Source: Plantago major (Eukaryota > Streptophyta > Magnoliopsida > Lamiales > Plantaginaceae). Taken from it: DNA of 64,000 bases. Shown here one piece after another: positions 50,281 through 59,770 of the stretch. The notes beneath the pieces were generated by a model. That model did not search any database and was not told the origin of the DNA. It saw only the letters and a list, made by a program, of their open reading frames with translations. The first letter of the stretch is position 1, and every line of letters starts with the position of its first letter. The stretch covers positions 104,815,542 through 104,879,541 of the forward strand of contig CM048841.1 in assembly GCA_026545765.1 (NCBI GenBank), in the 5' to 3' direction. The position numbers and the translations under genes were made by a program.

Positions 50281-51185
50281 TATTTTTGGTATGTTAATTG
50301 TATACATAGTTTTTATTAAATCACATATAACTTTATCTGCAAAACTCCGAAAAATATTTTGAACATATATTTGGATTCATCGCGACAAGATGAATCCATA
50401 GATACCGATCTTTATATATTATTATTATATAAATAAATTATTTATATATTAAAATAAAAAATCAATTTGTTAAATGACAACTACTGGTTGTGTAAATTCT
50501 AAATTTGGGAAATAAGTCCTGGAACATTTTATTCTTGACAATGCAATGCACCTTATAACTTCCACTATTTATATTTTTAGTATGTTCACTACATATATAG
50601 TTTTTATTAAATCTCATATAACTTTATCTGAAAATTAAAACTCTGAAAAATATTTTGAACATATATTTAGATTCATCACGACGAAACGAATCCATAGACA
50701 CCAATTGTAAATATAATTATTACTAAATATTTTATTCATTAAAATAAGATATAAATTTATTAAATGATATATATCGGTTGTGTAAATTTAAAATTTGAAA
50801 ATAAACTATGGAACATTTTAATATTCAAAATGCAATGCACCTTATAACTTTCACTGTTTATTTTTAGTATTTTGACCGCATAGTATATAGTTTTTATTAA
50901 GTCCCATATGAATTTATCTACAAAACTCCAAAAAATATTTTAATTAATTAAATAAATCATTTATTTATTAAAATAAATATAAATTTATTAATGAAATTTA
51001 TAGTTGTAGACATTTATATGAACTTATCTATAAAACTCTTAAATATATTTAAGCATATATTAGATTCATCGTAACGACTAATCCATAGACAACAATTTGA
51101 ATATTATCATTAATTAATTAAATTATTAAATAATATAAATTAAAATATTGGAGTTTTAAAAATAGAGTATTTATTAAATATTTAA
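50280..51185 (+). repeat. Three to four units of the ~300-bp dispersed repeat
   Basis: Units near 50280-50530, 50575-50830, 50880-51000 and 51000-51150. Each has a version of TTTTTATTAAATCTCATATA, ACTTTATCT.CAAAACTC, ATTTTGAACATATATTT and GAATCCATAGACACCAAT. The later units are shortened. No coding capacity. Confidence 0.7.
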
Positions 51186-51190
51186 TATTG

Positions 51191-51373
51191 TCAAAGCGTT
51201 TGTAGTCGAGTGGCAAGCTGAGACACCCCGTACCCAAGAGGTCACGGGTTCGATCCCCGAAATGGGTGATTATTTTCTCCATATAGAGAATGATTGAAAT
51301 GTTATTAGAGAATTTATTGATGGTAAAGTTGTCCAATACTAAATATTGTAATTGTAATATTGTATCTCAAAAA
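51191..51373 (+). repeat. tRNA-derived SINE
   Basis: A box A-like TGTAGTCGAGTGGCAAG (51201-51217) and box B GGTTCGATCC (51247-51256) sit at tRNA spacing. They are followed by an unrelated body and a short A run (51367-51373) about 120 bp downstream. The 5' segment does not pair with any 3' acceptor strand, so a working tRNA gene is excluded. Family not identified. Confidence 0.6.
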
Positions 51374-51444
51374 AATATAATTAATATTTAATACTGCTCC
51401 ATTCATTTAAAATTAAATCAATAGTTATTGAGATGTCCAGTTAT

Positions 51445-51516
51445 AATTTTGACTTTACGGTTGAGCAGAGTCCGAATCTGGGCGTTATTAGTGTTGTTGT
51501 TAGGGATCATGAATAG
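51445..51516 (+). pseudogene. RNase H-like fragment
   Basis: The open stretch encodes FDFTVEQSPNLGVISVVVRD then stops at TAG. It resembles the start of the RNase H-like (RVT_3) domain found at the end of plant LINE-type polyproteins and on the minus strand nearby (51850-52250). Too short for firm assignment. Confidence 0.4.
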
Positions 51517-51579
51517 TAGATAATATTGTTGTTAGCAGACTTTATGAAAATATGCGAGTGATAAAGTCGAAAAGATTTA

Positions 51580-51785
51580 GATGAATTCGTCTTGGCACGG
51601 TGAATTTAAATATATGTTCAAATTATTTTTCGGAGTTTTGTATATAAATTTATATGAGATTTTATAAAACAATATATGCAGCTAATATACAAAAAAAATA
51701 AGAAAAAACGATGAAAGATATATTCGCTGAAAATGCAACTAATTCCACACAAAATTCACGTGGCGATGCCACGATATAGTTTACG
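51580..51785 (-). repeat. Inverted unit of the dispersed repeat with hairpin
   Basis: Carries the complements of CATATATTTAAATTCACC and TCTCATATAAATTTATATAC seen in the plus-strand units. It ends with CGTGGC-GAT-GCCACG (51759-51773), the Helitron-type hairpin in inverse orientation. This links the repeat family to Helitrons. Confidence 0.55.
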
Positions 51786-51849
51786 TTTAATAATATATAA
51801 AAATGGGAGGACAAAATAAATTGATCGAGACAACCCCTGGGGTGGTATG

Positions 51850-52250
51850 TGCTCCCCCCACATAACGATCTTGGTGTGGATAATATAAATATACCAAACC
51901 AACATCATCATAAGAACACTCAACTGATAATCTATGTGCTAAAACGTTACCCTCACGTTTAACTTGGCAAAACTTATTTTCCATCAAATACCTAAATTTC
52001 CTTGAAAAGTGAACAAAAGGCAAAGCTAAAATTTGTCGATTTAAGATATTTAATCACCAAAGAACAATCCCTTTCAGTTACTACATGTTGCCACTCAAAA
52101 TCTCGAACAAATTTTGTTCTTAATTTGGCTGTCCAACCTTCCGCATTTTCAGCAACCATAAGACATAAAAAATTTCACCAAGCACTAACATTCATGCCCT
52201 CTTGATCCCTAGCAACACTAATATGTCCCTTATTAGGACTACTTTCAACC
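51850..52250 (-). pseudogene. RNase H-like (RVT_3) domain fragment of a LINE-type element
   Basis: On the minus strand SVARDQEGMNVSAW (about 52220-52180), AENAEGWTAKLRTKFVRDF, ERDCSLVIKYLKS and finally FCQVKREGNVLAHRLS (about 51975-51925) follow in the order of the plant RVT_3 RNase H domain. A stop near 52000 and frame changes break it. No reverse transcriptase part was found next to it. Confidence 0.65.
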
Positions 52251-52439
52251 GTATGAAAATTTCACATAGGATGGTGAAATTTGAATGAATCGTGGATTTA
52301 GCCGTCAACTTTATATATTATATTATATAAGAACACTTTGATAATCTGAGTGTTAAAACATTAGCCTCACGTTAAACATTAGTTAAATACTCTATTTTTA
52401 AATTTCCATTAATTTATTTTATCTTATTTAATAAACTTA

Positions 52440-52700
52440 TATTTTATTTTAATGAATAAAATGATTTATTTAAATAATACTATTTAAGATTGGTGTCTAT
52501 TGATTCGTATTGTCACGGCGAATTCAAATATATGTTCAAAACATTTTTTTGATTTTTGTAGATAAAGTTATATGAGATTTAATAAAACCTATATATATAG
52601 TCGATATACCAAAATTAATGATGAAATATATCTTGGCTAAAATCAACTAATTCTAATTCCACAAAATTCCACATAGAATTTGAATGAATTTGGTGAGGTT
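52440..52700 (-). repeat. Inverted unit of the dispersed repeat
   Basis: Complement of the units at 46951-47560 (TTGGTGTCTATTGATTCGT, GAATTCAAATATATGTTC, TATATGAGATTTAATAAAA). It ends in CCACAAAATTCCACATAG, the complement of the CTACGTGGAATTTTGTAG start. Confidence 0.7.
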
Positions 52701-53421
52701 TAGACCATTGTGTTTTACATAATATATGGCTGTGCGATAGAGTTAAATTTGGATGGAATACCTATATTTGCTTTGGGTTGTTGTACTGTGTTGGTATATT
52801 TAATTTATTAGGCCTTTTTTTTTATTTTTAACATTAACTGGGTCAAGCAGGTCCAACCGGATGACCCGATAAGTCGAGTTCAGTGCGGATCCGTCAATCT
52901 GATCCGGACTCGAGGTGACAAAGGCGACCCATTTTTCGGTCCATTAAAGGTAGGGGTGATCCGGTGGGTTTGACGAGCTCACCTAGCCCGCATTGTTAAG
53001 AATGATGACAATAACTTCTTGCAAAAGTCATTAATAGTGGATATTTACTAAGGCCGCATAAGATTTATTCTGGTCTCTAGCTCTATTATCCGCTGTGTTC
53101 TGATTATTTATTGTGTTTCAGTAGTATTACCGTTAGGACAACATTGGTCATAACATTAAAAACTCGAACAAATTCGTAACTGAAAAGACATTTACTCGGC
53201 GGTTATAAGAGGAACTAAAGCCGCTAAAGTGTTCCGTATGAGGTAGTTGAAGAAGAACTGTTTTGTACGAGTAAGTAGGAGGTGCAGAGTTCGATTCCCC
53301 AGTTGCGTATCAAAATGATAGTTAATAAAGTAGAAGATAGTACATTTAAGAGATATGAAGTTTAAATTTAGACGTTCCCAAATAGATTGCGGGAAGTTGA
53401 AATTGGTGAATTTTAGAATCT
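52701..53421. other. AT-rich spacer with a box B-like motif
   Basis: No gene seen. GAGTTCGATTCC at 53287-53298, behind GTACGAGTAAGTAGGAGGTG, resembles the head of a tRNA-derived SINE, but the tail cannot be defined. Confidence 0.3.
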
Positions 53422-54430
53422 AATATGCGGTGAGAATCTTTTCATCTCACAGGCTTAAATTTTTTTAGAACTAATGTGACGATTAAAAAAAAAATTAAAT
53501 ATAAATTCCTAAAATAAATAAATAAATAAATAAAATTCAATAGTAAATCATAAGATGTCATGCCAAAATATTAACTACATAATAAGTTTGGTGGACAAAA
53601 TACATGATCAAATCGACCACTAAGATCAAGTCTCAACAAAAAGTTACAATCAACAACTAACACTACATCATAGCAATAAAATAAAAAAACACACATTACA
53701 ACACCAATTGGTTGTTTCACTACATATAACAATAAAATAAAAAACGCACATTACAACACCAGTTGGTTGTTTTGATATACAATGATAAAAAATAAAACAC
53801 AAATAAAAATGCACATTACAACACCGGTTGGTTGTTTGATATACATAGCATAAAATAAAAACACAAATTACAACACCGGTTGGTTGTTTGATACAAATAG
53901 CAATAAAATAAAAAAAGCACATTACAACACCGGTTGGTTGTTTTGATACACATAGAAATAAAATAAAAACGCACATTACAACACCGGTTGGTTGTTTGAT
54001 AAACATCAAATAAAATTATCCAAATGAGCAAAAATCGGAAAATGAATTAGATAGATAATTAGCATAAATTCCTAAAGTCAAAATCAGCGAGAAAAAGCGA
54101 AGAAATTGAACATGCCAATCCATTCAAAATCAAACCAATGACCCGAAGAGGCAGGAGAAACAGAATCGGCGTGAAAGCGAGAGGCGGAGGCGGAGCGAGG
54201 CTGCGAAAGTAGGAAAGGAAGGCAGTTAGCGGAGATCATAGCGAGGCCTTGGCCTTGTGCAGGAGGCGAGGCCTTGAGGAAGAAGAGAAGAGGAGTCGAG
54301 CAAGGCAATCGAAATGAAGATCCGGACTCAGATTTTTCATTAAAATCAAAAATTAAAAAATAATTTTTTATTTATTTGAGGCGGACCCGGCTAAAGCTGG
54401 GTTAGCCTCGAGCGTGGAATCCGCCCACTA
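53422..54430 (+). mobile_element. Non-autonomous hAT-like element, copy B (degenerate ends)
   Basis: Direct-orientation relative of copy A (46081-46950) over some 850 bp, including the minisatellite and the GC-richer tail. The left end (TAATATGCGGTGAGAATC) and the right end (GGAATCCGCCCACTA, 54414-54428) are decayed versions of the CAGGGGCGGA-type terminal repeat. Unlike copy A this one retains both ends. Confidence 0.68.
53690..54004 (+). repeat. Minisatellite inside hAT-like copy B
   Basis: Same unit as at 46340-46652: CACATTACAACACCGGTTGG and TTGTTTGATA with a CAATAAAATAAAAA spacer, about six units. On the minus strand the units read through as repeated KQPTGVVMCVF-like peptides; I regard this as a by-product. 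Confidence 0.88.
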
Positions 54431-54503
54431 ATATGGTTAAAAATATAAATTTCTTAGGTAAGGCCTGTTTTTCCTAGCACTGGGGAAAAAAAAAACACAA
54501 CAA

Positions 54504-54755
54504 GTGTTTGCCGCGGCCACCGCCACCAAACGCCTCCTGACAACCACCCGTCGCGGTGTATTTATGGTGAAGACCTCTAACGAGACCGAAAAGTTGGTGG
54601 CAGGTGCCAAGGAAGAGAGCAACAACACTGGGAGGGACATGATGTTCGGCAAAAACTGTGTAATTGTGGAAACAGATTCACAGGTGGCCTTGTCTTTGAT
54701 CAATAGACCCAATGGTCCCTACCCGGGCCGACCAAAAAAATTCTCACGAAAATAA
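54504..54755 (+). pseudogene. Short ORF with RNase H-like fragment
   Basis: 83 codons. The segment CVIVETDSQVALSLI (about 54657-54701) matches the middle of the RVT_3 RNase H-like domain (the E-x-D-S region). The N-terminal half is unrecognised. No flanking domain pieces in frame; considered a fragment. Confidence 0.45.
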
Positions 54756-55194
54756 TTTCTCTATTTAAAGAAAAGATTGAAGAAAAAGATTTTCAAGCGG
54801 GTTTGAATTCAGGTTGGATAGAAACAAATTATAAACAAAGCAAACTAAAACAATAGCAACAAACGACTTAACCCAAGGTTGGATAATAGATTAATTGTGT
54901 ATGCAGGAATCATCCATACAGTAACAAATACAATGAAATCATAGCAGCCAAGTTCATTCAAATAAATACGTGCACCAGACCATGTAAGTTAAGAATAGGA
55001 CTTTGTCTCTTTCCGGGATATTGCCTCATCTTGATGTTGAGCCGCTGGTTGAAACATAAATCAATCTAATCTACCTGTTAATCAACATCTTCCGATCCTC
55101 CTCGTACTCCTCCTGGATGGCAGATCCAATTACGTTGCGTCCGATGGATTCTCTACCTGCATCAGTAAGAGCAAATTTCATGTCAACTGTTGTT

Positions 55195-55322
55195 TAACCA
55201 GGTTATCATTGAAGGGGATAGTGCAAATGTGATCAGCCAATTGCGTAAACAAGAACCATCATTCTCTGCGTGTGGCCACATCTTAGAAGAGACGAAAGGC
55301 ATTGCTGCAAATTTATCTTGAG
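55195..55322 (+). pseudogene. RNase H-like fragment
   Basis: The frame reads NQVIIEGDSANVISQLRKQE ... HILEETKGIAANLS and stops at TGA. The VIIEGDSANVI segment and its spacing are typical of the C-terminal part of plant RVT_3 domains. Upstream sequence does not continue in frame. Confidence 0.55.
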
Positions 55323-55558
55323 AGGATTCATCAACTCATTCACCTGCTCTTGTGTGTAGAAATTTCCACGTGATGAGGATGCTTGAGACACCGAGAAGCT
55401 ACCACCCGTCAATGCAGGGCCCAAACTGTTTTATTTCAAGAAGATCTTGATTATTTCGATTAATTATATTTTAGCAAAGTTATGCAAGTGTATGTGAAAA
55501 TTACAAAACAAGAAAATTGGCATAGTATTGGTCTATTGGAATGTGTAATGATTGAATA

Positions 55559-55801
55559 ATGTGTGTTTGGTATACTAAAAAGCTACGTATGCATGAGGTT
55601 GATGGCATGTATACCAAACCAGCACGCACAAAAGTGCAAAATTCGGTAAAACAGACACTACCAAATGACAATATTAAAAGGCACCGGAGGAGGTTGAGGT
55701 TTAGTCTTGCTGGTACGCAAGCAAGCGAGGTTTTTGAGGAAGCTGATTCGGACTCTGATACAGAAGATCCTATTCTTCAAGCGGAACCCCTCTATACATG
55801 A
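55559..55801 (+). CDS. Unrecognised 80-codon ORF
   Basis: Not recognised. The C-terminal half is basic then acidic (KRHRRRLRFSLAG, then EEADSDSDTEDP), which looks more like real protein than chance. No promoter or partner exon found. Could be a fragment of a transposon protein. Confidence 0.25.
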   Translation: MCVWYTKKLRMHEVDGMYTKPARTKVQNSVKQTLPNDNIKRHRRRLRFSLAGTQASEVFEEADSDSDTEDPILQAEPLYT

Positions 55802-56333
55802 ATTGATTATAGCTTAAATACTAATGCTTTATAGCTAAAGTGTTGAACTCTATTGTCTTCTGATTTCAAAATATAGCTAAAGTACTTTAATTAAAAATTG
55901 AAGCTGGTTTCAGAATAATGGCTCACATCTTGGCACTAGGCATAGAGATTGATAGTGATGGTTGAATTGTACTGCCATTTTGAACTTGATGTACCGTATT
56001 TGATGGCTTCTTGACCCATGAAGAAAATTATTACTCTATTCATTCTACAGATCCAATATCACACGTTGTACTAGCTAGGCTACTGTTTCTCTGCCTATTT
56101 TTCTAACGTTGAGTTGAGATGTTCTCGCACTATGGTTTATACTATTATCGCATATGCTAAGGCCTGAATTATTCTCACGACTCGGACACACTCCTAAAAC
56201 ACACTTGTCCTTCTACTTATAGTTCCACAACTATCTTATACTAAGATACTTGGAAACTAGGGGGACTATGTTGATACATATATATGTCCAATCCGTTAAG
56301 GGCGCCATAGAGCGTGTCCTAGAGCTGTCTTTA
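55802..56333. other. No feature seen
   Basis: AT-rich, no transposon termini or domain fragments recognised. Confidence 0.4.
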
Positions 56334-56460
56334 GGCGACGCTCTAGTTCTCAAGCCAGAGAACTATGAAAAATGGAGGAACAATATGGTGCTCCATCTGG
56401 AAGCCATCAGTGATGAAATGATCGCAGTTATAAAGAATGGCCCTATAGTCATTCAGGTAA
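56334..56460 (+). pseudogene. Retrotransposon Gag-like fragment
   Basis: ALVLKPENYEKWRNNMVLHL followed by EAISDEMIAVIKNGPIVI has the layout of the N-terminal part of copia-type Gag (a WKxxM-like motif, then a helical segment ending in NGP). No zinc knuckle follows. Fragment only. Confidence 0.45.
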
Positions 56461-57633
56461 TTAATGAATTTCTCGTTAAAGAAATACTACTATAATTTAG
56501 TGTAAAGCAACTTACTTTAATTATACCATCAAACATCCTGAAAATAGAAGGAATTTGCACTATTTAGTTATGTTCCGAGCTAGCCGTAGGCCTCCAGTCC
56601 GGAAGCTTTCCCCGGAAGAACTTCTTGTTGAAGTCCCATTGGACTCTTTGGGCCTCGGACTCCCCAGGTTTCAAGGCAGCTCGGATGAATATATACTTTT
56701 GCCACCTGAAATATTATGTTATATCCTCATATAATAGAGATAGTCATAGCATTTCAAGGGTCCTTCAGGCTATCAGCAGTTGCATGCCTCAATGTTGCCT
56801 ACTCGATTCAGCAGATATCTTCCTTCAAAGAGAGGAGGATGGCGGATCTTGAGAGGAGGATGAGAGGATTTGCTCTGGCTCTGGAACTTCGGATGCCTTG
56901 ATGCCTTCTTGGTGTCTTCTTCTTTTGTGTCTGGTGAGAAAAATGAATGGGGGTGCTCTTCTATTTATAATGTCTAGAAGAGAATCTTTTCCTTAAATGC
57001 TTTATAATAGAAGATCTAATTCTGGGTGTTACTTTTAATAAATTGGTAATAGCACGTTCTTTATCTTTAGACCATATTTCAAAAGAACCTTAAGCATTAG
57101 AACTTAACTAGATTAACAGTGAAAAATATATTACGCACAGGGTTTAGGGTTTAGGATGGGGGGTATAGGGCTAAGGGTTTGTCGGGATCATTGAAGCATG
57201 ATTTTTTATTATCTGTTGGGTGTGAGTCAACTTCTTTTTCTAATAACGTATGAAGTTATGTAGGACAACTAAAAATAACACATGTATCGAGTTCCTGTAG
57301 GACGGAGGGAGTATAGTGAAGTACAAATTAGCATAATCTGATGTCAGAGATTATCAACTTACAAGGGATAGAGCATCATGAATCAGAACTTCAACAGCTG
57401 ATCCAAACATGGTGTATTTTGCTCTAAATGTTACTGAAGAGATTATTGGATTGCCCTTTTCTTTCTGGGTTGAATAGGGTTTAGGTTAGTGTGAATTGAT
57501 CTGTTTTAATTTAATTGGAGAAGATGGAGAATAAAGATTGGTTATCGTTGTTTTTTATTATGATTGATTTTGTTGGGGTCCTAAATCAACCTCAACAGAG
57601 TCAATTCATCATTAAAAAACTAAAAAACTCAAC
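56461..57633. other. Non-coding stretch with a MITE end and telomere-like bases
   Basis: 57295-57314 (GTAGGACGGAGGGAGTATAG) is a Stowaway-type right end without a clear left end. 57141-57155 reads GGTTTAGGGTTTAGG, two telomere-like heptamers, too few to matter. An ORF-rich patch near 56590-56900 (LSPEELLVEVPLDSLGLGL) is not recognised. Confidence 0.35.
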
Positions 57634-57897
57634 GTGTCTTCTCCAATTAAATTCAAAGCTCTAATTCAACCCAACAAAATCAATTTAAAAAATATTTTTT
57701 TCTCTTACTACACAGCTCGCTGGACACCAACCACGGACCAAATCCGAATCCTCAAGGAGCTCTACTACAATAACGGCAGAAAGAAAGACCTATACGAGGA
57801 ATGCCCTTATCACAGACCAGAAGATGTGCACACTGTTGAAGATGAATTTGGATCAAGAACAAAGCTGCAAGTTGAACCTTATGAGGTTGGACTATAG
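57634..57897 (+). pseudogene. WUSCHEL-type homeodomain fragment
   Basis: Residues 28-48 of this frame (57715-57777) read [21 protein letters not shown], essentially the start of the WUS/WOX homeodomain. The following loop and helices, including the DNA-contacting WFQN helix, are absent; the frame goes into an unrelated [16 protein letters not shown]... tail and stops. CTACACAG just before CTCGCTGG resembles a splice acceptor. WUS proteins set stem cell fate; this piece alone could not bind DNA as a homeodomain. Most likely a gene fragment captured by transposons. Confidence 0.6.
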
Positions 57898-59389
57898 CCA
57901 TTCTGTTATGGATAACTGGAACAAATTAGTTCTTATATTAATTCAGATAGATCGTGTGTATGACTTCATTGCATGGAAAATAAAATGTGCGGTTCTTTGT
58001 CACCAAACCATAATTCTCCTCATTCATATCAATCTCGTTAAGTTTAAATCTGTTTTCTAGTTAGTCTGCAAAGTAGTTTACTTTCACGTAATGAATCATT
58101 CTGCTGCCGAAGCAAACAACCATTTACTGAAGGAGGACTAGCCACTTGGCGGTCTGCTTACTGAGATAGACGATCATACAAGATCCATATCTCTGTTCAT
58201 AGGACATGATCGATCCATGATTTCATCTCTCGCTCTAGGCTCTTGATCAATCAATGTGACAAATAAGAAGAGACAAGGAGATAGAGGGTCTTCGTCACTC
58301 AATACTCCACTCAGAAATACTCAGAATTTCAAGATTTGCATGAGAAGGCCGCTGGTCGCGACCCAAACTACCCTGGTCGCGTTTAAAGTACGAGTAATTG
58401 GCTGCAGGTGTAAGTAGATAAAGTTGGGTCTTTGAACAAATTAAGAAACATGAATGAATGGTTTAAAGAATGGTACACATGTATGAACAAAGTCCAAGTG
58501 ATACTGAGTAGATGAGCCGTTCAGATGAGCCATTTGGTGGGAATGGTGATTGTCTTTGGCGGGAACTTCCGACATATTTTGCCCGTTGTTCCAGGAGGAA
58601 TAGTTATAATATTGTGAATGCCTCTATATGCCCCTTTAGGATATAGGATGTAACAAACTGTAATAAAAAAGACACTTGAAATCTTACACCTTGCTCCACT
58701 GAAAGATCTCGCCATCATCAAACTCCAAATTAAGAGTTCCAACAGGATCAAGTTGAATTGATCGCCCCCAAAACTTTGAGAACCTCTACATGACTGAAGC
58801 TATCAAGTTTGTGGAGGGAAGCTATTGTAATCTTATATTTTTCATGTTTTCCATCTATGTAATAATTCAGCATTCAGTAGAATGCTTTTATCTAATATGT
58901 CGAAAAACAGGGCATAAAACAACTATCAGGTTTTGAATGAAAACATATGACATATTATAGAGAACATATGTGATATTATTGAGAACATGCACATACCGGA
59001 AAGAACATAGAAAAGCAGCATGTACATTTTATTTCCAGATTTGAAGGGGGGAGTGAATAGTCTTTTAAAACTTTTGACGATAAAAAAGTTTCTCAGATAT
59101 CTGTGAACGTATCTGATACTTATATTCAGAGAGCGGTAGGCTTTTGTGATAAGTGCACGTGCTCAGCAAGCTGATAATGTGTGTAAGTAGTCGTCTTCTT
59201 CTTGTAATTTGTACACACTTTGTCATTTTATTCAATCATTCAACTCTCTTAATGTCATAGTATGTTTAGAACTTAAATACCACCTTATATTGGGCAAAAA
59301 GAAGGTCATATATTGAAGGCAATGTACATGTTAAGGCAAGAAGAAAAGATAATTTGCAGAAGCAATGAGAAGATACTCATAGATGATGA
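57898..59389. other. No gene seen
   Basis: AT-rich with no recognised domain or termini. A purine-rich TTTGAAGGGGGGAGTGA near 59040-59056 resembles the linker that precedes LTRs in copia elements, in keeping with the copia fragment that follows. Confidence 0.4.
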
Positions 59390-59623
59390 TTGAAAATCTT
59401 TGTTTTGAGATATATATCAGGAACTGTTAATCTAAGATTATGGTTTGCTTGTAATACAAACACTAATCTGGTGGGATTTAGTGATTCTGATTGGGTTGGT
59501 GATCTAGATGATAGAAAATCTACTAGTGGAGGTTGTTTTTATCTTTGTCCAAATTCTTCACCTTACAAATATCTTCTCTCAATTCATAAATACACTAGAT
59601 TTCCAACCAAGTGTTCCCCCTAA
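59390..59623 (+). pseudogene. Copia RNase H fragment
   Basis: The reading frame contains LRYISGTVNLRLWF, then NLVGFSDSDWVGDLDDRKST and SGGCFYL, the standard start of the copia RNase H domain. It stops within the domain. Opposite orientation to the copia element at 3.5-8.7 kb and a different sequence, so it derives from another element. Confidence 0.85.
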
Positions 59624-59770
59624 GTTATTTCCCAGCCCCTAGCCAAGTAATTCCTATACTCAGAAACTTTTGAGTTGTTCCTTAGTTTCCCAAACTAAGT
59701 ACTTCCTATGCTCAGCTTTGATGATCTAACAACCAAATTTTAGTTTGATTATTTATGGTTCGATTAGTTT

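Noticed and set aside
51195-51275. Possible functional tRNA gene
   Set aside because: Box A and box B are present, but the first seven bases do not pair with any acceptor strand and no proper anticodon arm can be drawn. A SINE head fits better.
53668-54031. Overlapping minus-strand ORFs encoding repeated KQPTGVV peptides
   Set aside because: They are the translation of a minisatellite inside a non-autonomous transposon; the same repeat at 46340-46652 has no such open frame.
57141-57155. Interstitial telomere repeat
   Set aside because: Only two TTTAGGG-like heptamers followed by degenerate sequence; expected by chance or from microsatellite drift.
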